The notes under the pieces: generated by a model
The model's database searches: none
Told to the model about the DNA's origin: nothing
The model's input: only the letters and a program-made list of their open reading frames with translations
Made by a program: the position numbers and the translations under genes
Origin: Oscillospiraceae bacterium
GTDB lineage: Bacteria; Bacillota; Clostridia; Oscillospirales; Acutalibacteraceae
DNA length: 64,000 nucleotides
Assembly: GCA_015066635.1 (NCBI GenBank)
Contig: SVOA01000004.1
Span: forward strand, 36,314 to 100,313
Direction of reading: 5' to 3'
In this document: positions 26,249 through 35,225 of the stretch, in pieces
Position numbering within the stretch: position 1 is the stretch's first letter
Layout of the letters: each line of letters starts with the position of its first letter

Positions 26249-27274
26249 TTACTCCGCATCCGCAAATCTGATGAGCAGTTTGTTTATAGAGCCGTCATTG
26301 TGAGCGAGCGCGTCAAACGCATCCTTGGCTCTGTCTGCTTCATAAACGCCGCTTATCATTTTTGTAACGTCAACCGCACCGGAAGAAACAAGGTCAATGA
26401 GGGTCTCAAAGTCCTTGGTAAAGGCGTTGCGGCTGCCGAAAATGTTTAATTCCTTTTTCAGTATTATCGAGTGAACAAAGGTTGTCTCTCTTTTTCCGTT
26501 GCCGATAAGTATTATATTTGCGCCGTGTGCCGCTTTATCTATGCAGGCAAGGAAGGTTTCGGGCGCTCCGCATGCCTCAACGCAAACGTCAAAGCCCTGA
26601 CCGTCTGTAAAGTTGTCGCACTTTACAGAGAAGTCGTCGGTTTTGCTGTTGATTATCATATCGGCGCCGTAACTTTCGGCGAGCGAAAGACGGCTTTCAA
26701 GCAAATCGGCGACCGCAACTTTTGCGCCCATTGATTTTGCACGCAGGAGTGCAAACAGACCTATGGGTCCTGCGCCCATAATCAGAAGGTTGTCGCCCTT
26801 CTTTACCTGTGCGCGGGAGAGAGCGTGCGTGCTGATTGAGAAGGGCTCAATAAGCGCTAACTGTTTTCCACTTAAACCCTTGCCGCAGATAATTCTGCCG
26901 ACGGGCATTGTGATATATTCCTGAAAGCTTCCGTCACGCTGAACGCCCATAGTCTGGTTATCGTGGCAGGCGTTTACAATTCCTCTTTTGCAGGCGTAGC
27001 ATTCGCCGCAGTTGAAATAGGGGTTGCAGGTAATGACGTCGCCTGCTTTAAGTCCTTTGTCATTTTCGGGTATTTCAATTATCTGCGCCGAAAACTCGTG
27101 TCCGGGAATTCTCGGATAAGTCGTAAACGGCTGATTGCCCGTAAAGGAGGCGACATCAGCACCGCAGATGCCGCAGTAAAGCACCCTGAGCAGAGCCTCG
27201 CCGTCTTTCGGAACGGGTTTGTCCTTTTCTATAATCTTTATTTCATAGGGTTTTGTAATTTCGATAGCTTTCAT
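26249..27274 (-). CDS. Zinc-dependent MDR alcohol/polyol dehydrogenase
   Basis: A 341-residue medium-chain dehydrogenase. It shows CGICGADV with the catalytic zinc Cys, GHEF with the zinc His/Glu, the four-Cys structural zinc lobe (CNPYFNCGECYACKRGIVNAC region) and GAGPIGLFA in the Rossmann fold. Closest in layout to galactitol-1-phosphate/L-threonine/sorbitol dehydrogenases. The ATG at 27274 is chosen because AAGGACAG precedes it; that site lies inside the end of the upstream gene, so the two are coupled. Probably oxidises a sugar alcohol or aldonate feeding uxaB/uxaA. Confidence 0.87.
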   Translation of the reverse strand: MKAIEITKPYEIKIIEKDKPVPKDGEALLRVLYCGICGADVASFTGNQPFTTYPRIPGHEFSAQIIEIPENDKGLKAGDVITCNPYFNCGECYACKRGIVNACHDNQTMGVQRDGSFQEYITMPVGRIICGKGLSGKQLALIEPFSISTHALSRAQVKKGDNLLIMGAGPIGLFALLRAKSMGAKVAVADLLESRLSLAESYGADMIINSKTDDFSVKCDNFTDGQGFDVCVEACGAPETFLACIDKAAHGANIILIGNGKRETTFVHSIILKKELNIFGSRNAFTKDFETLIDLVSSGAVDVTKMISGVYEADRAKDAFDALAHNDGSINKLLIRFADAE

Positions 27275-27276
27275 AA

Positions 27277-28482
27277 TTATCTGTCCTTGTCTATATATTT
27301 TTCGTTCCATATTACCGCGGTTTTGAGCGGCGCGCCCTTTGAATAGATTTTGTTTATGTAAGCGTCCATCGGGTCCGAAATGAATTCGTCTTTGTCAATA
27401 AGTCTTACAAGCTCGTCAAATTTACTCTCACACAGAATTTTTATAGCCGTTTCCATATGCTTCTGCGTAAAGTTAATTGATGACAGAATTACATGGTTTT
27501 TAAAGCCGAAGGGCATTGTGTCAAAGCTGACTTTGGGACCTAAGGAGAAGCTGTCGTAAATTCCGTTACAGCCGAGAACGCCCTGCTCAAAGGCAATTCG
27601 GTGCTCGACCTCGTTTCCGCTTGTGCCGACAAATACCGTTGCGGTACCGCCGAGTCGGGTTATAATTCTTTTTGCAATCTCATTTTCCCCGAGTTCGGAA
27701 ACGCAGAGGTAACCGGCGTTGACGTTTCTTTTTACAAAGTCAACCTTTTCTGAGTTTTCCGCGCTCCTTGCAACAAAAAGAATTTCGGAATCGGGATGGT
27801 TGCGCCGTATCTGGTCGCCTATAAAAAGTCCCGTTGTGCCGAGACCGTAGATAACGGTTCTTTTGAAAGTCTCGTTTTCGGCAATTTTTCTCGCCTCGGC
27901 TTCGGAGCATTTCTCACGGGCGGCAACAACTCTGAAATTTTGCGCCGAGCCTATGTCGCACATCCTCTCGTGCTGGAAAATGGCGCAGGCATAGGGGTCG
28001 CTGAAAACAAGTCTTTCGGCAACCGAAAGGGGAAGCTTTTCGAGCTTTTCGTACCTTTCGGGGATATGAAGCAGCATATCGGGGTTAAAGTAGTTTTTAT
28101 CGCTGAAAAGTCCGTCAGCTCCGTCACAGCCGTACTCGAAATAACTCTCATCCTCGGTGTACCTTGTCGGGTCAAAGCTGTCTCCGCCTCTGATGAGCAC
28201 TATGGCAAAACGCTTTTCCGAGGGGACCCAGACAACGCCTTCGTGGCCGTTGATAAGTCTTGTTTCGCCCTCGGGGAACTTAGCGCCGAGCTCGTTTCGG
28301 CTGCCCATTTTCATAAGCTCAAAGTCGGTTCCGCAGAATCCGCAGAAAACGGGAAACGCTTCCGTACCCTGCTTCTTTTCCTCGCCTCTGAGTCTTTGAC
28401 GGGGAGGGTTGATGAGGTTTATTTCGCCGTATCTTAACGGCTCTTTTTCGTCGTTTACAAAATAGGTTGCGTTTGTTTTCAT
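27277..28482 (-). CDS. Divergent MDR dehydrogenase (glucose-dehydrogenase-like)
   Basis: A 401-residue protein, the first gene of the operon. The N-terminal half has CGFCGTDFELM and INGHEGV, matching the catalytic zinc site of glucose dehydrogenases of the MDR superfamily; the Rossmann motif is degenerate but visible as YGLGTTGLFIGDQ. The C-terminal stretch (about 320-375, VILSSINFTQKHMETAI) matches the glucose dehydrogenase C-terminal pattern, where a conserved His follows VN. It would oxidise an aldose at C1 to a lactone. Substrate and cofactor are inferred. It is longer and more divergent than typical MDR enzymes. Confidence 0.7.
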   Translation of the reverse strand: MKTNATYFVNDEKEPLRYGEINLINPPRQRLRGEEKKQGTEAFPVFCGFCGTDFELMKMGSRNELGAKFPEGETRLINGHEGVVWVPSEKRFAIVLIRGGDSFDPTRYTEDESYFEYGCDGADGLFSDKNYFNPDMLLHIPERYEKLEKLPLSVAERLVFSDPYACAIFQHERMCDIGSAQNFRVVAAREKCSEAEARKIAENETFKRTVIYGLGTTGLFIGDQIRRNHPDSEILFVARSAENSEKVDFVKRNVNAGYLCVSELGENEIAKRIITRLGGTATVFVGTSGNEVEHRIAFEQGVLGCNGIYDSFSLGPKVSFDTMPFGFKNHVILSSINFTQKHMETAIKILCESKFDELVRLIDKDEFISDPMDAYINKIYSKGAPLKTAVIWNEKYIDKDR

Positions 28483-28527
28483 AACAGTTTACCTCTTTTG
28501 CCGTAAGTTAAATAACATATTATTAAA

Positions 28528-28556
28528 ATTGTATCATAACATTAAGACTATCGCAA
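28528..28556 (-). promoter_or_regulatory. Promoter of the sugar-acid operon
   Basis: On the minus strand TTGCGA (28556-28551) and TACAAT (28533-28528) are 17 bases apart, with a TG one base before the -10. It lies about 45 bases ahead of the first operon gene, which has AGAGGT before its ATG. Confidence 0.7.
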
Positions 28557-28577
28557 CAGTATAATAATACATAATGC

Positions 28578-28606
28578 TTGAAAAATTATAAAAAATAGTG
28601 TAGTAT
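28578..28606 (+). promoter_or_regulatory. Promoter of the MATE gene
   Basis: TTGAAA at 28578-28583 and TAGTAT at 28601-28606 with a 17-base spacer, about 30 bases before the start; divergent from the sugar-acid operon promoter. Confidence 0.55.
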
Positions 28607-28635
28607 TATTTGAAATTAAAAAAAGGATAATAATT

Positions 28636-29991
28636 ATGGATTCAGCACAGAAACAATTTGATAAAATGACAAAGACGCCGATATCGAGGCTTATACCGAA
28701 GCTCGCGATACCGACGGTTATTTCCATGCTTATAACTGTACTTTACAATATGGCGGATACATATTTTGTATCAAAAATCAGCCTGTCGGCAAGCGCCGCC
28801 ACGGGCATATTGCTCAGCCTTATGAGCATGATTCAGGCAATAGGTTTTATGTTCGGACAGGGTGCAGGCTCAAACATCAGCCGTCTGCTCGGAGCCAGAG
28901 AAATAGAAAAAGCGCGCACCTACTGTTCAACCGCGTATTTTACTTCGCTTGCGGTCGGCGGGATGATAACGGCTGTCGGAATTGTCCTGACGGAGCCCGT
29001 AATGAAGCTGCTCGGCAGTACCGAGACAATTCTGCCGTATGCAGTACATTACGGCAGGTGGATACTTATAGCCGCACCTGCAATGATAACATCCTTCGTA
29101 ATGAATAACATACTCCGCTTTGAAGGCATGGCAAAGCTTGCTATGATAGGTATTGCGACGGGAGGCATACTTAATGTCGCTCTCGACCCGCTGCTTATTT
29201 TTGTTTTTAAGCTCGGTATTGACGGCGCGGGAATTGCCACGGCGGCATCGCAGTATATAGGTATGACAATTTTGCTGACAATTTTTCTTATGAAAAAACC
29301 TCAAAGCAGAATTGCGCCGAGATATTTTTCTCCGAATCCGAAGGTTACAGCCGACATTATAACGGTAGGACTTCCGAGCTTTGCGCGTCAGGGACTTAAT
29401 TCCGTATCGACCATGGTGCTTAATGTTGAGGCCCAGCCATACGGGGACGCGTGTATTGCGGCAATGAGCATAGTCGCAAAAATCGGTATGATGATTTTCA
29501 GTACATCTTTGGGAATCGGGCAGGGCTTCCAGCCCGTGTGCTCGTTTAACTACGGCGCAAAGCTCTATGAGAGAGTTAAGCAGGCAATAAAATTCCTGTG
29601 GAAGTTTGCAACGCTTGTTATTGCCTTTATTGCAGGCGCCTGCTTTATCTTTGCTCCGAAGCTGATAGCGCTTTTCAGAACCGACCCTCAGGTGCTTGAA
29701 ATCGGTTCCGACGCGCTGAGAATTCTCTGTGTTGCGATGCTTTTCCTGCCTACTGTAATGGTCGGCAATATGACGTTCCAGAGCACGGGCAAAAGCGGCA
29801 GGGCTTTTTTCCTCGCCTGCTCGCAGAACGGACTGTTCTTTATCCCGATAGTACTGACATTACCTAAATTTATCGGCGTGCTCGGAATAGAACTTGCCCA
29901 TCCCCTCGGTTACACGATTTCGGCAATAATCTCCGCACCGATGATAATATCGTTTATGAAAACGCTTGTGAAAAAGCAGAGTGAAGAATAA
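28636..29991 (+). CDS. MATE family efflux transporter
   Basis: A 451-residue transporter with twelve helices in two homologous halves, each opening with the conserved P-T-V-I/L-x-M pattern (IPTVISMLITVLYNMADTYF at about 24-43). MATE proteins export cationic drugs and metabolites in exchange for Na+ or H+. Starts at an ATG behind AAAGGATAATAA. Monocistronic, ended by the hairpin at 30059. Confidence 0.92.
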   Translation: MDSAQKQFDKMTKTPISRLIPKLAIPTVISMLITVLYNMADTYFVSKISLSASAATGILLSLMSMIQAIGFMFGQGAGSNISRLLGAREIEKARTYCSTAYFTSLAVGGMITAVGIVLTEPVMKLLGSTETILPYAVHYGRWILIAAPAMITSFVMNNILRFEGMAKLAMIGIATGGILNVALDPLLIFVFKLGIDGAGIATAASQYIGMTILLTIFLMKKPQSRIAPRYFSPNPKVTADIITVGLPSFARQGLNSVSTMVLNVEAQPYGDACIAAMSIVAKIGMMIFSTSLGIGQGFQPVCSFNYGAKLYERVKQAIKFLWKFATLVIAFIAGACFIFAPKLIALFRTDPQVLEIGSDALRILCVAMLFLPTVMVGNMTFQSTGKSGRAFFLACSQNGLFFIPIVLTLPKFIGVLGIELAHPLGYTISAIISAPMIISFMKTLVKKQSEE

Positions 29992-30058
29992 ATGCGTCAA
30001 CGCATCCGTCAGGGCGGTGCAGACTCTGAAACAGACAATTTTTTGCTGTATTTGTCTT

Positions 30059-30100
30059 AAAACGTGTTTAAGGCGGACGCCTTAAACACGTTTTGTTTTT
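30059..30100 (+). terminator. Terminator after the MATE gene
   Basis: A perfect 16-bp stem (30059-30074 with 30079-30094), loop GGAC, then GTTTTT. Confidence 0.9.
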
Positions 30101-30178
30101 GCGCCGACGGTTCAGGGAGTTTAGTTTTAATAATACACATTTACTTCCTTTTTGTACCTATACTTTTATCCTGCCGTG

Positions 30179-30187
30179 TGATATAAT
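30179..30187 (+). promoter_or_regulatory. Extended -10 promoter of the lar operon
   Basis: TGATATAAT (30179-30187), an extended -10 with no good -35 element at the proper distance; 30 bases before the larE start. Confidence 0.6.
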
Positions 30188-30216
30188 GATACAAATAATT
30201 AAAAAGAGTTAAGATT

Positions 30217-30969
30217 ATGGATATAAGAGAGTTTTTTAAACTTAACGGTAACGCCGCCGTTGCTTTATCGGGCGGAGTTGACTCTGCCGTATTGCTGTAT
30301 TTTGCAAAGCAGTATGCCGACAGAGTTAAGGCGTATTATGTTGACTCGGCATTTACTCCTCGGTTTGAATACGAGGACGCTTTGAAAATTGCCGAAACTC
30401 TCGGTGCCGAAATAGAGGTGCTTTCTGCGGATGTTTTATCCGACAGCGAGGTAACCGCAAATACTGCGCAGCGCTGTTATTACTGCAAAAAAAGAATATT
30501 TAAAATTATCTGCGACGCCGCAGGGAAGGACGGATTTGACTGTGTGCTTGACGGCACAAACGCTTCCGACGATACCTCGGACAGACCGGGGGTTAGGGCG
30601 CTTGCCGAATTCGGTGTACGCTCGCCGCTTCGCGAGTGCGCATACAAAAAGCGCGATATAAGGGAAATTGCTCGTAAAATCGGTCTTCATGTATCGGACA
30701 AGCCCTCATACGCCTGCCTTGCTACAAGGATACCCACAGGCACACGGATTACCGCCGAGCTGCTTTCAAAAACCGAAGCAGCCGAAAACGGACTTCGTGA
30801 AATGGGCTTTGAAAATTTCCGCGTGCGTTATCTTTCGGGCAGTGCAAAGCTTGAATTCGGGAAAAAGGAATTTGACCTTTTTTCGCAGAACAGAAATAAG
30901 ATTATTACTCTTTTGTCGCCGTATTACGACAACGTGTATCTTGACCTGAGGGAGAGAAACGATGAATAA
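30217..30969 (+). CDS. larE: LarE, sacrificial sulfur transferase for the nickel-pincer cofactor
   Basis: A 250-residue PP-loop ATPase: ALSGGVDSA at 16-24 is the pyrophosphate loop. LarE adenylates the pyridinium biscarboxylate made by LarB and donates sulfur, in the well-studied enzyme from its own cysteine. Cys167 in YACLATRIP is the equivalent of that sacrificial Cys; Cys87 and Cys90 (RCYYCK) are also present. Overlaps larB by eight bases. Confidence 0.95.
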   Translation: MDIREFFKLNGNAAVALSGGVDSAVLLYFAKQYADRVKAYYVDSAFTPRFEYEDALKIAETLGAEIEVLSADVLSDSEVTANTAQRCYYCKKRIFKIICDAAGKDGFDCVLDGTNASDDTSDRPGVRALAEFGVRSPLRECAYKKRDIREIARKIGLHVSDKPSYACLATRIPTGTRITAELLSKTEAAENGLREMGFENFRVRYLSGSAKLEFGKKEFDLFSQNRNKIITLLSPYYDNVYLDLRERNDE

Positions 30970-31714
30970 AGACGAATTGAAAACAATGCTTGAGCAGGTT
31001 TCAAAGGGGGAACTGTCCGTTGATGAGGCGGTTACCAGAATAAAGCTTCAGCCCTATGATGACCTGGACTTTGCAAAAATTGATACTCACAGAGGCATCC
31101 GTCAGGGCGCTGACGAGGTAATTTACAGCGAGGGAAAAACTGCTGAGCAAATCTGCAAAATTGTAAAGCATATACTTGAAAATTCCTCCGAAAGCGTTCT
31201 TATTACAAGACTGTCGGAGGATAAGGCGGAAACTTTGGGCAAAGAGATAAAGCTCTTTTACGATAAAGCCTCGCGCATAGGTATCGCGGGAGATAAGCCC
31301 GCAAATAAAAACGTCGGCAATATAGTTGTTGCGACAGGCGGGACAAGCGATATTCCCGTGGCGGAGGAGGCGGCGCTGACCGCCGAGTTTTACGGCAACA
31401 AAGTAACGCGCCTTTATGATGTCGGCGTGTCGGGAGTGCACAGACTTATAGGTAATGCGGAGGTTTTGGCAGACGCAAGAGTAGTGATAGCCATCGCAGG
31501 TATGGAAGGCGCGCTTGCAAGCGTTATAGGCGGTATGACGGACTGCCCTGTTATTGCCGTGCCGACAAGTGTCGGATACGGTGCGAATTTCAGAGGTCTG
31601 TCGGCACTTCTGTCAATGCTCAATTCCTGTGCGAGCGGAGTCAGCGTTGTCAATATCGACAACGGTTTCGGCGCAGGCTATATTGCAAATATGATAAACA
31701 AGCAGGGGATATAG
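30962..31714 (+). CDS. larB: LarB, nickel-pincer cofactor carboxylase/hydrolase
   Basis: A 250-residue protein. The N-terminal part carries the DTHRGIRQGADEV motif; the C-terminal part resembles PurE (AIR carboxylase), with GGTSDIPVAEEA and the conserved IAGMEGALASVIGG segment. LarB carboxylates nicotinic acid adenine dinucleotide and cleaves its phosphoanhydride, the first cofactor step. Start overlaps the end of larE. Confidence 0.95.
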   Translation: MNKDELKTMLEQVSKGELSVDEAVTRIKLQPYDDLDFAKIDTHRGIRQGADEVIYSEGKTAEQICKIVKHILENSSESVLITRLSEDKAETLGKEIKLFYDKASRIGIAGDKPANKNVGNIVVATGGTSDIPVAEEAALTAEFYGNKVTRLYDVGVSGVHRLIGNAEVLADARVVIAIAGMEGALASVIGGMTDCPVIAVPTSVGYGANFRGLSALLSMLNSCASGVSVVNIDNGFGAGYIANMINKQGI

Positions 31715-31715
31715 T

Positions 31716-32870
31716 ATGAATCTGTATTTTGAGTGTAATTCGGGAGCCGCGGGCGATATGCTTGCGTCTGCGCTTCTGGACTTGTTTGACAATAAGGAAT
31801 CGGTTGCAGAGGAGTTGAACGGACTCGGTCTGCCCGATACTGTAATTGAATATAAAACATCGCAGCAGAACGGTATATGCGGCGTGCATCTCAGTATTGT
31901 TATCAACGGCGAAACCGAAACGCCCGACACACTTCACGGGCATCACAGCCACAGAAAGTTCTCCGATATTCTGGAGATAATTGATACGCTGAAATTAGAC
32001 GAAAAAACCAAAACCGACGTCAGGAATATCTATTCCGTTATTGCCGACGCCGAGGCAAAGGCGCACGGCACCGAGGTCGGCGAGGTGCATTTCCACGAAC
32101 TCGGTATGCTTGATGCGGTTGCCGATATAACCATATGCGCATATCTGATTTCCAAGCTTAATCCCGACAGAATAATCTGCTCTCCGATTAACACGGGCAG
32201 CGGTACGGTCAAATGCGCGCACGGAATACTTCCCGTTCCCGTGCCTGCAGTTGTGAATATACTCAAAGGAGTACCGTATTATAAAAGCGAAATAAATACC
32301 GAACTCTGCACCCCCACGGGCGCGGCAATTCTGAAGTATTATGCAGACGAATTCAGCAATACCGCGGATTTCGGAAAGACTGTAAAAACGGGTATCGGCT
32401 GCGGTACAAAGAAGCTTGAGACGGCAAATATTCTGCGTGTGCTTGAGTTTGAGGAAAGCACGGTCTCGGAGCTTGCCTGCAATATAGACGATATGACGGG
32501 CGAGGAGGCCGCCTTCGCCGCCGAAAAAATGATGGCTGAGGGTGCGCTCGACTGCTTCTTTGTTCCTGTGTTTATGAAAAAGGGCAGACCTGCTTATCTG
32601 TTTACCGTCTTATGTAAAAGCACACAGACGGAGAAATTCGCAAAACTGATTTTTAAACATACAACGACTATCGGCATAAGAAAATACACACCTTCGCGCT
32701 ACACCCTTGACAGAACTCTCAGCGAAGAAAACGGAGTTCACATAAAACGCTCCGAAGGTTATGATACAATGCGTAACAAAATTGAATTTGAAGACATAAA
32801 GAAACTTGCCGAGGATAAGGATATTTCCCTGTTTGAGGCGAGAGAAATACTTGAGAATAAAATGAGGTGA
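31716..32870 (+). CDS. larC: LarC, nickel-insertion protein (single uninterrupted frame)
   Basis: A 384-residue LarC that inserts nickel into the thiolated pincer using CTP. GAAGDM near 10-15, a His-rich metal-binding segment HGHHSHR near 74-80, FHELG near 126-130 and the LACNIDDMTGE motif near 250 are visible. In Lactiplantibacillus plantarum larC needs a programmed frameshift joining larC1 and larC2; here the frame is continuous. The start lies one base after the larB stop. Confidence 0.95.
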   Translation: MNLYFECNSGAAGDMLASALLDLFDNKESVAEELNGLGLPDTVIEYKTSQQNGICGVHLSIVINGETETPDTLHGHHSHRKFSDILEIIDTLKLDEKTKTDVRNIYSVIADAEAKAHGTEVGEVHFHELGMLDAVADITICAYLISKLNPDRIICSPINTGSGTVKCAHGILPVPVPAVVNILKGVPYYKSEINTELCTPTGAAILKYYADEFSNTADFGKTVKTGIGCGTKKLETANILRVLEFEESTVSELACNIDDMTGEEAAFAAEKMMAEGALDCFFVPVFMKKGRPAYLFTVLCKSTQTEKFAKLIFKHTTTIGIRKYTPSRYTLDRTLSEENGVHIKRSEGYDTMRNKIEFEDIKKLAEDKDISLFEAREILENKMR

Positions 32871-32874
32871 TAAT

Positions 32875-33987
32875 ATGTCAGACTACTTCGGCAAGGATAT
32901 TCCCAAACTCGGCTTCGGACTTATGAGACTGCCCAAGAAGGGCATAGGCACTGACATTGAGCAGGTCAAAAAAATGGTCGATATGTTTATTGACGCGGGT
33001 TTTACCTACTTTGACACGGCTTATGTTTACCTCGGCAGCGAGGCGGCGACAAAGAAGGCTCTTGTAGAGCGCTATCCCCGTGAAGCATATACACTCGCAA
33101 GTAAAATCAATGCGGGCGTAGCGCCGACGGAGAAATTTGCAAAAAAAGAATTTTTTACCAGCCTTGAGAGAACGGGCGCGGGCTATTTTGACTACTACCT
33201 TCTGCACGCCTTTATGGAAAACAACTACGCCAAGTACGACAAATTTCATCTCTGGGACTTTGTAAAGGAGCAGAAGGAAAAGGGACTTATAAAGCATTAC
33301 GGCTTTTCCTTCCATGCGGGACCTCAGCTGCTCGACAGACTGCTGACCGAGCATCCCGATACGGAATTTGTTCAGCTTCAGCTCAACTATGCCGACTGGG
33401 AAAATGAAAAGGTTACGGCAAGGGCAAACTACGAGGTGGCGCGTAAGCACGGCAAGTCCGTTGTTGTAATGGAACCCGTCAAGGGCGGGGCCCTTGCAAA
33501 GCCCGACAAAAAGATAGACGAGCTTTTTAAAAGCTATGCTCCCGATATGTCGGCAGCGTCATGGGCTATACGCTTTGCCGCTTCGCTTGACGGCATTATG
33601 ACCGTTCTGTCGGGTATGTCCAATATTGAGCAGATGCAGGATAACCTTTCATATATGAAGGACTTCAAGCCCTTAAATGACGATGAGCAGAAGATAATTC
33701 AGGAGGCACAGAGAATTCTCGGTCAATCCTCTACGGTTCCCTGCACGGCTTGTCATTACTGCACCGAGGGCTGTCCCATGCAGATTCCGATTCCCGACAT
33801 TTTCTCGGCGCTGAATTTACAGCTCGGCAACGGACAACTTGACGAGGCAAGAAAGACTTATCTTGCCGCCGCAAAAGACGGACACAGAGCCTCTGACTGT
33901 ATTGAGTGCGGTCAGTGTGAGAGCGCCTGTCCGCAGCATATTCCCATAATTGAGAATTTGAAAAAATCTGCGCAAACGCTTGAATAA
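32875..33987 (+). CDS. Aldo/keto reductase with C-terminal 2x[4Fe-4S] ferredoxin domain
   Basis: A 370-residue fusion. The AKR barrel (about 1-280) has the expected FDTAYVYLGSE motif and a KxxH-type site with HAF near 116. The C-terminal ferredoxin domain has two clusters: Cys290, 293, 296, 300 (CTACHYCTEGCP) and Cys342, 345, 348, 352 (CIECGQCESACP). Such proteins use ferredoxin-type electrons or form complexes with redox partners. It starts four bases after larC, so it is the fourth gene of the lar operon. The link with the nickel-pincer cofactor is contextual only. Confidence 0.9.
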   Translation: MSDYFGKDIPKLGFGLMRLPKKGIGTDIEQVKKMVDMFIDAGFTYFDTAYVYLGSEAATKKALVERYPREAYTLASKINAGVAPTEKFAKKEFFTSLERTGAGYFDYYLLHAFMENNYAKYDKFHLWDFVKEQKEKGLIKHYGFSFHAGPQLLDRLLTEHPDTEFVQLQLNYADWENEKVTARANYEVARKHGKSVVVMEPVKGGALAKPDKKIDELFKSYAPDMSAASWAIRFAASLDGIMTVLSGMSNIEQMQDNLSYMKDFKPLNDDEQKIIQEAQRILGQSSTVPCTACHYCTEGCPMQIPIPDIFSALNLQLGNGQLDEARKTYLAAAKDGHRASDCIECGQCESACPQHIPIIENLKKSAQTLE

Positions 33988-33992
33988 CAGTT

Positions 33993-34025
33993 AAAAAGCC
34001 CCTTTGCTTATCGCAAGGGGTTTTT
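33993..34025 (+). terminator. Terminator of the lar-AKR operon
   Basis: CCCC-rich stem (33999-34007 with 34013-34020, one bulged T) followed by TTTTTG, six bases after the AKR stop. Confidence 0.85.
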
Positions 34026-34044
34026 GTATTTATCACTGTTACCA

Positions 34045-34068
34045 TAAAAAAGGCGCCCATAGGGCGCC
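34045..34068 (-). terminator. Terminator of the exported hydrolase gene
   Basis: A GC-rich 7-bp stem GGCGCCC/GGGCGCC (34052-34058 with 34062-34068) with a three-base loop, followed on the minus strand by seven T (34051-34045). Confidence 0.85.
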
Positions 34069-34108
34069 CTTATGATAAGTTTGAAATAATTAAAGTTTAT
34101 AATAAAAA

Positions 34109-35062
34109 TCAGTTCTTATTTTGGAAGTCCTGCCATGCGCTGTCGTTTGCAAGCTTGCCGCCGTTGTAAAATACGGCTCTTGCGTCAGCGTTATTTTTAA
34201 GGTATGCGTCAAACCAGTCGAGAGTGTATTCCGCAATCTGGGCGGTGTTATTCATAAAAGCAAGATGGTTTCCGCCGATAAGCGAGGCGTATGCCGCTCT
34301 GCCCGTAACCGCGTCGTAGGACGGCTGACACCATTGGGAAGATACGACGATATTGTCGCTTGTGCCCGTAAGGAAAAGGCAGGGAGTATTCAGTCCGCGG
34401 GATTCATCGGCACTTGACGCGCCTGCTATCGAAACGACGCAGCGTATTCTTGAATCCTTCTGTGCGGCATTGATACAGCTTCTGCCTCCCTGAGACTGTC
34501 CGCACACTCCGAGAGCTGAGGTATCAACCTTGTTATAGAATATTCCCGAGGAGTCGGCGTTCTTGTTTAGCATAAAGTTCAGCGAATCTATCTGCGCCGT
34601 GCCGTCTCCCGACATTGTGGTCGAGTCTGCGATTACTATGTATCCGCCGTTTGCGATGGCTTCTATGAGTTTGATATACAGGTTAGTCGGGCAGGCGGTT
34701 CCGTTTGCCCACGCAATTACGGGATAGGTCCTCTGCGAGCCTTCGAGCGCCGCAGGGTAAACTATAGTCTTGTTGCCTTCGGTAACGGTCTTTGTACCCG
34801 TGATTTCCGCTTCTTCGCTGACGGGTTCCTCTGCCGCCTCGGTAACAGGCGCTTCGGTAACGGTTTGCTTTGAGGGCTGTACGGTCTGCTCTGTTGCGGG
34901 TACGGTTACTTCGTTTGCTTCGGTAACCTCGTAATATGCGGCTGTTGTTTCGGCAAGGGTTGTTGGTTCCTCTTCGTCCTTTGACTTGCACGAGCAAAGA
35001 CCGAAAAGTAAAACCGAAACAAGCAGTAAGGCGGTTATGCCCTTAACTTTATTCTTTCCCAT
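34109..35062 (-). CDS. Exported alpha/beta hydrolase lipoprotein
   Basis: A 317-residue lipoprotein. The signal segment ends with LCSC, a good lipobox with Cys25, and a Thr/Glu/Val-rich linker (about 30-100) separates the anchor from the catalytic domain. The nucleophile elbow is GQSQGG, and the final His probably lies in GGNHLAF; the fold resembles the chlorophyllase/PET-hydrolase/dienelactone hydrolase branch of the alpha/beta hydrolases. Acts outside the membrane as an esterase or lipase; substrate unknown. Confidence 0.8.
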   Translation of the reverse strand: MGKNKVKGITALLLVSVLLFGLCSCKSKDEEEPTTLAETTAAYYEVTEANEVTVPATEQTVQPSKQTVTEAPVTEAAEEPVSEEAEITGTKTVTEGNKTIVYPAALEGSQRTYPVIAWANGTACPTNLYIKLIEAIANGGYIVIADSTTMSGDGTAQIDSLNFMLNKNADSSGIFYNKVDTSALGVCGQSQGGRSCINAAQKDSRIRCVVSIAGASSADESRGLNTPCLFLTGTSDNIVVSSQWCQPSYDAVTGRAAYASLIGGNHLAFMNNTAQIAEYTLDWFDAYLKNNADARAVFYNGGKLANDSAWQDFQNKN

Positions 35063-35225
35063 TTATCACATCCCCTTTGAACTGTATATAATCATATCAC
35101 GATTACGGCGTGTTATCAATACGCAGAAGAAAAACCTTAAGGCATATCGTCAACTTTCATGTATTTAACGTATAAATATGATAAGATTAAAACGATATAA
35201 TTCTTTTGCGGGAGTGAGGAAAAAC

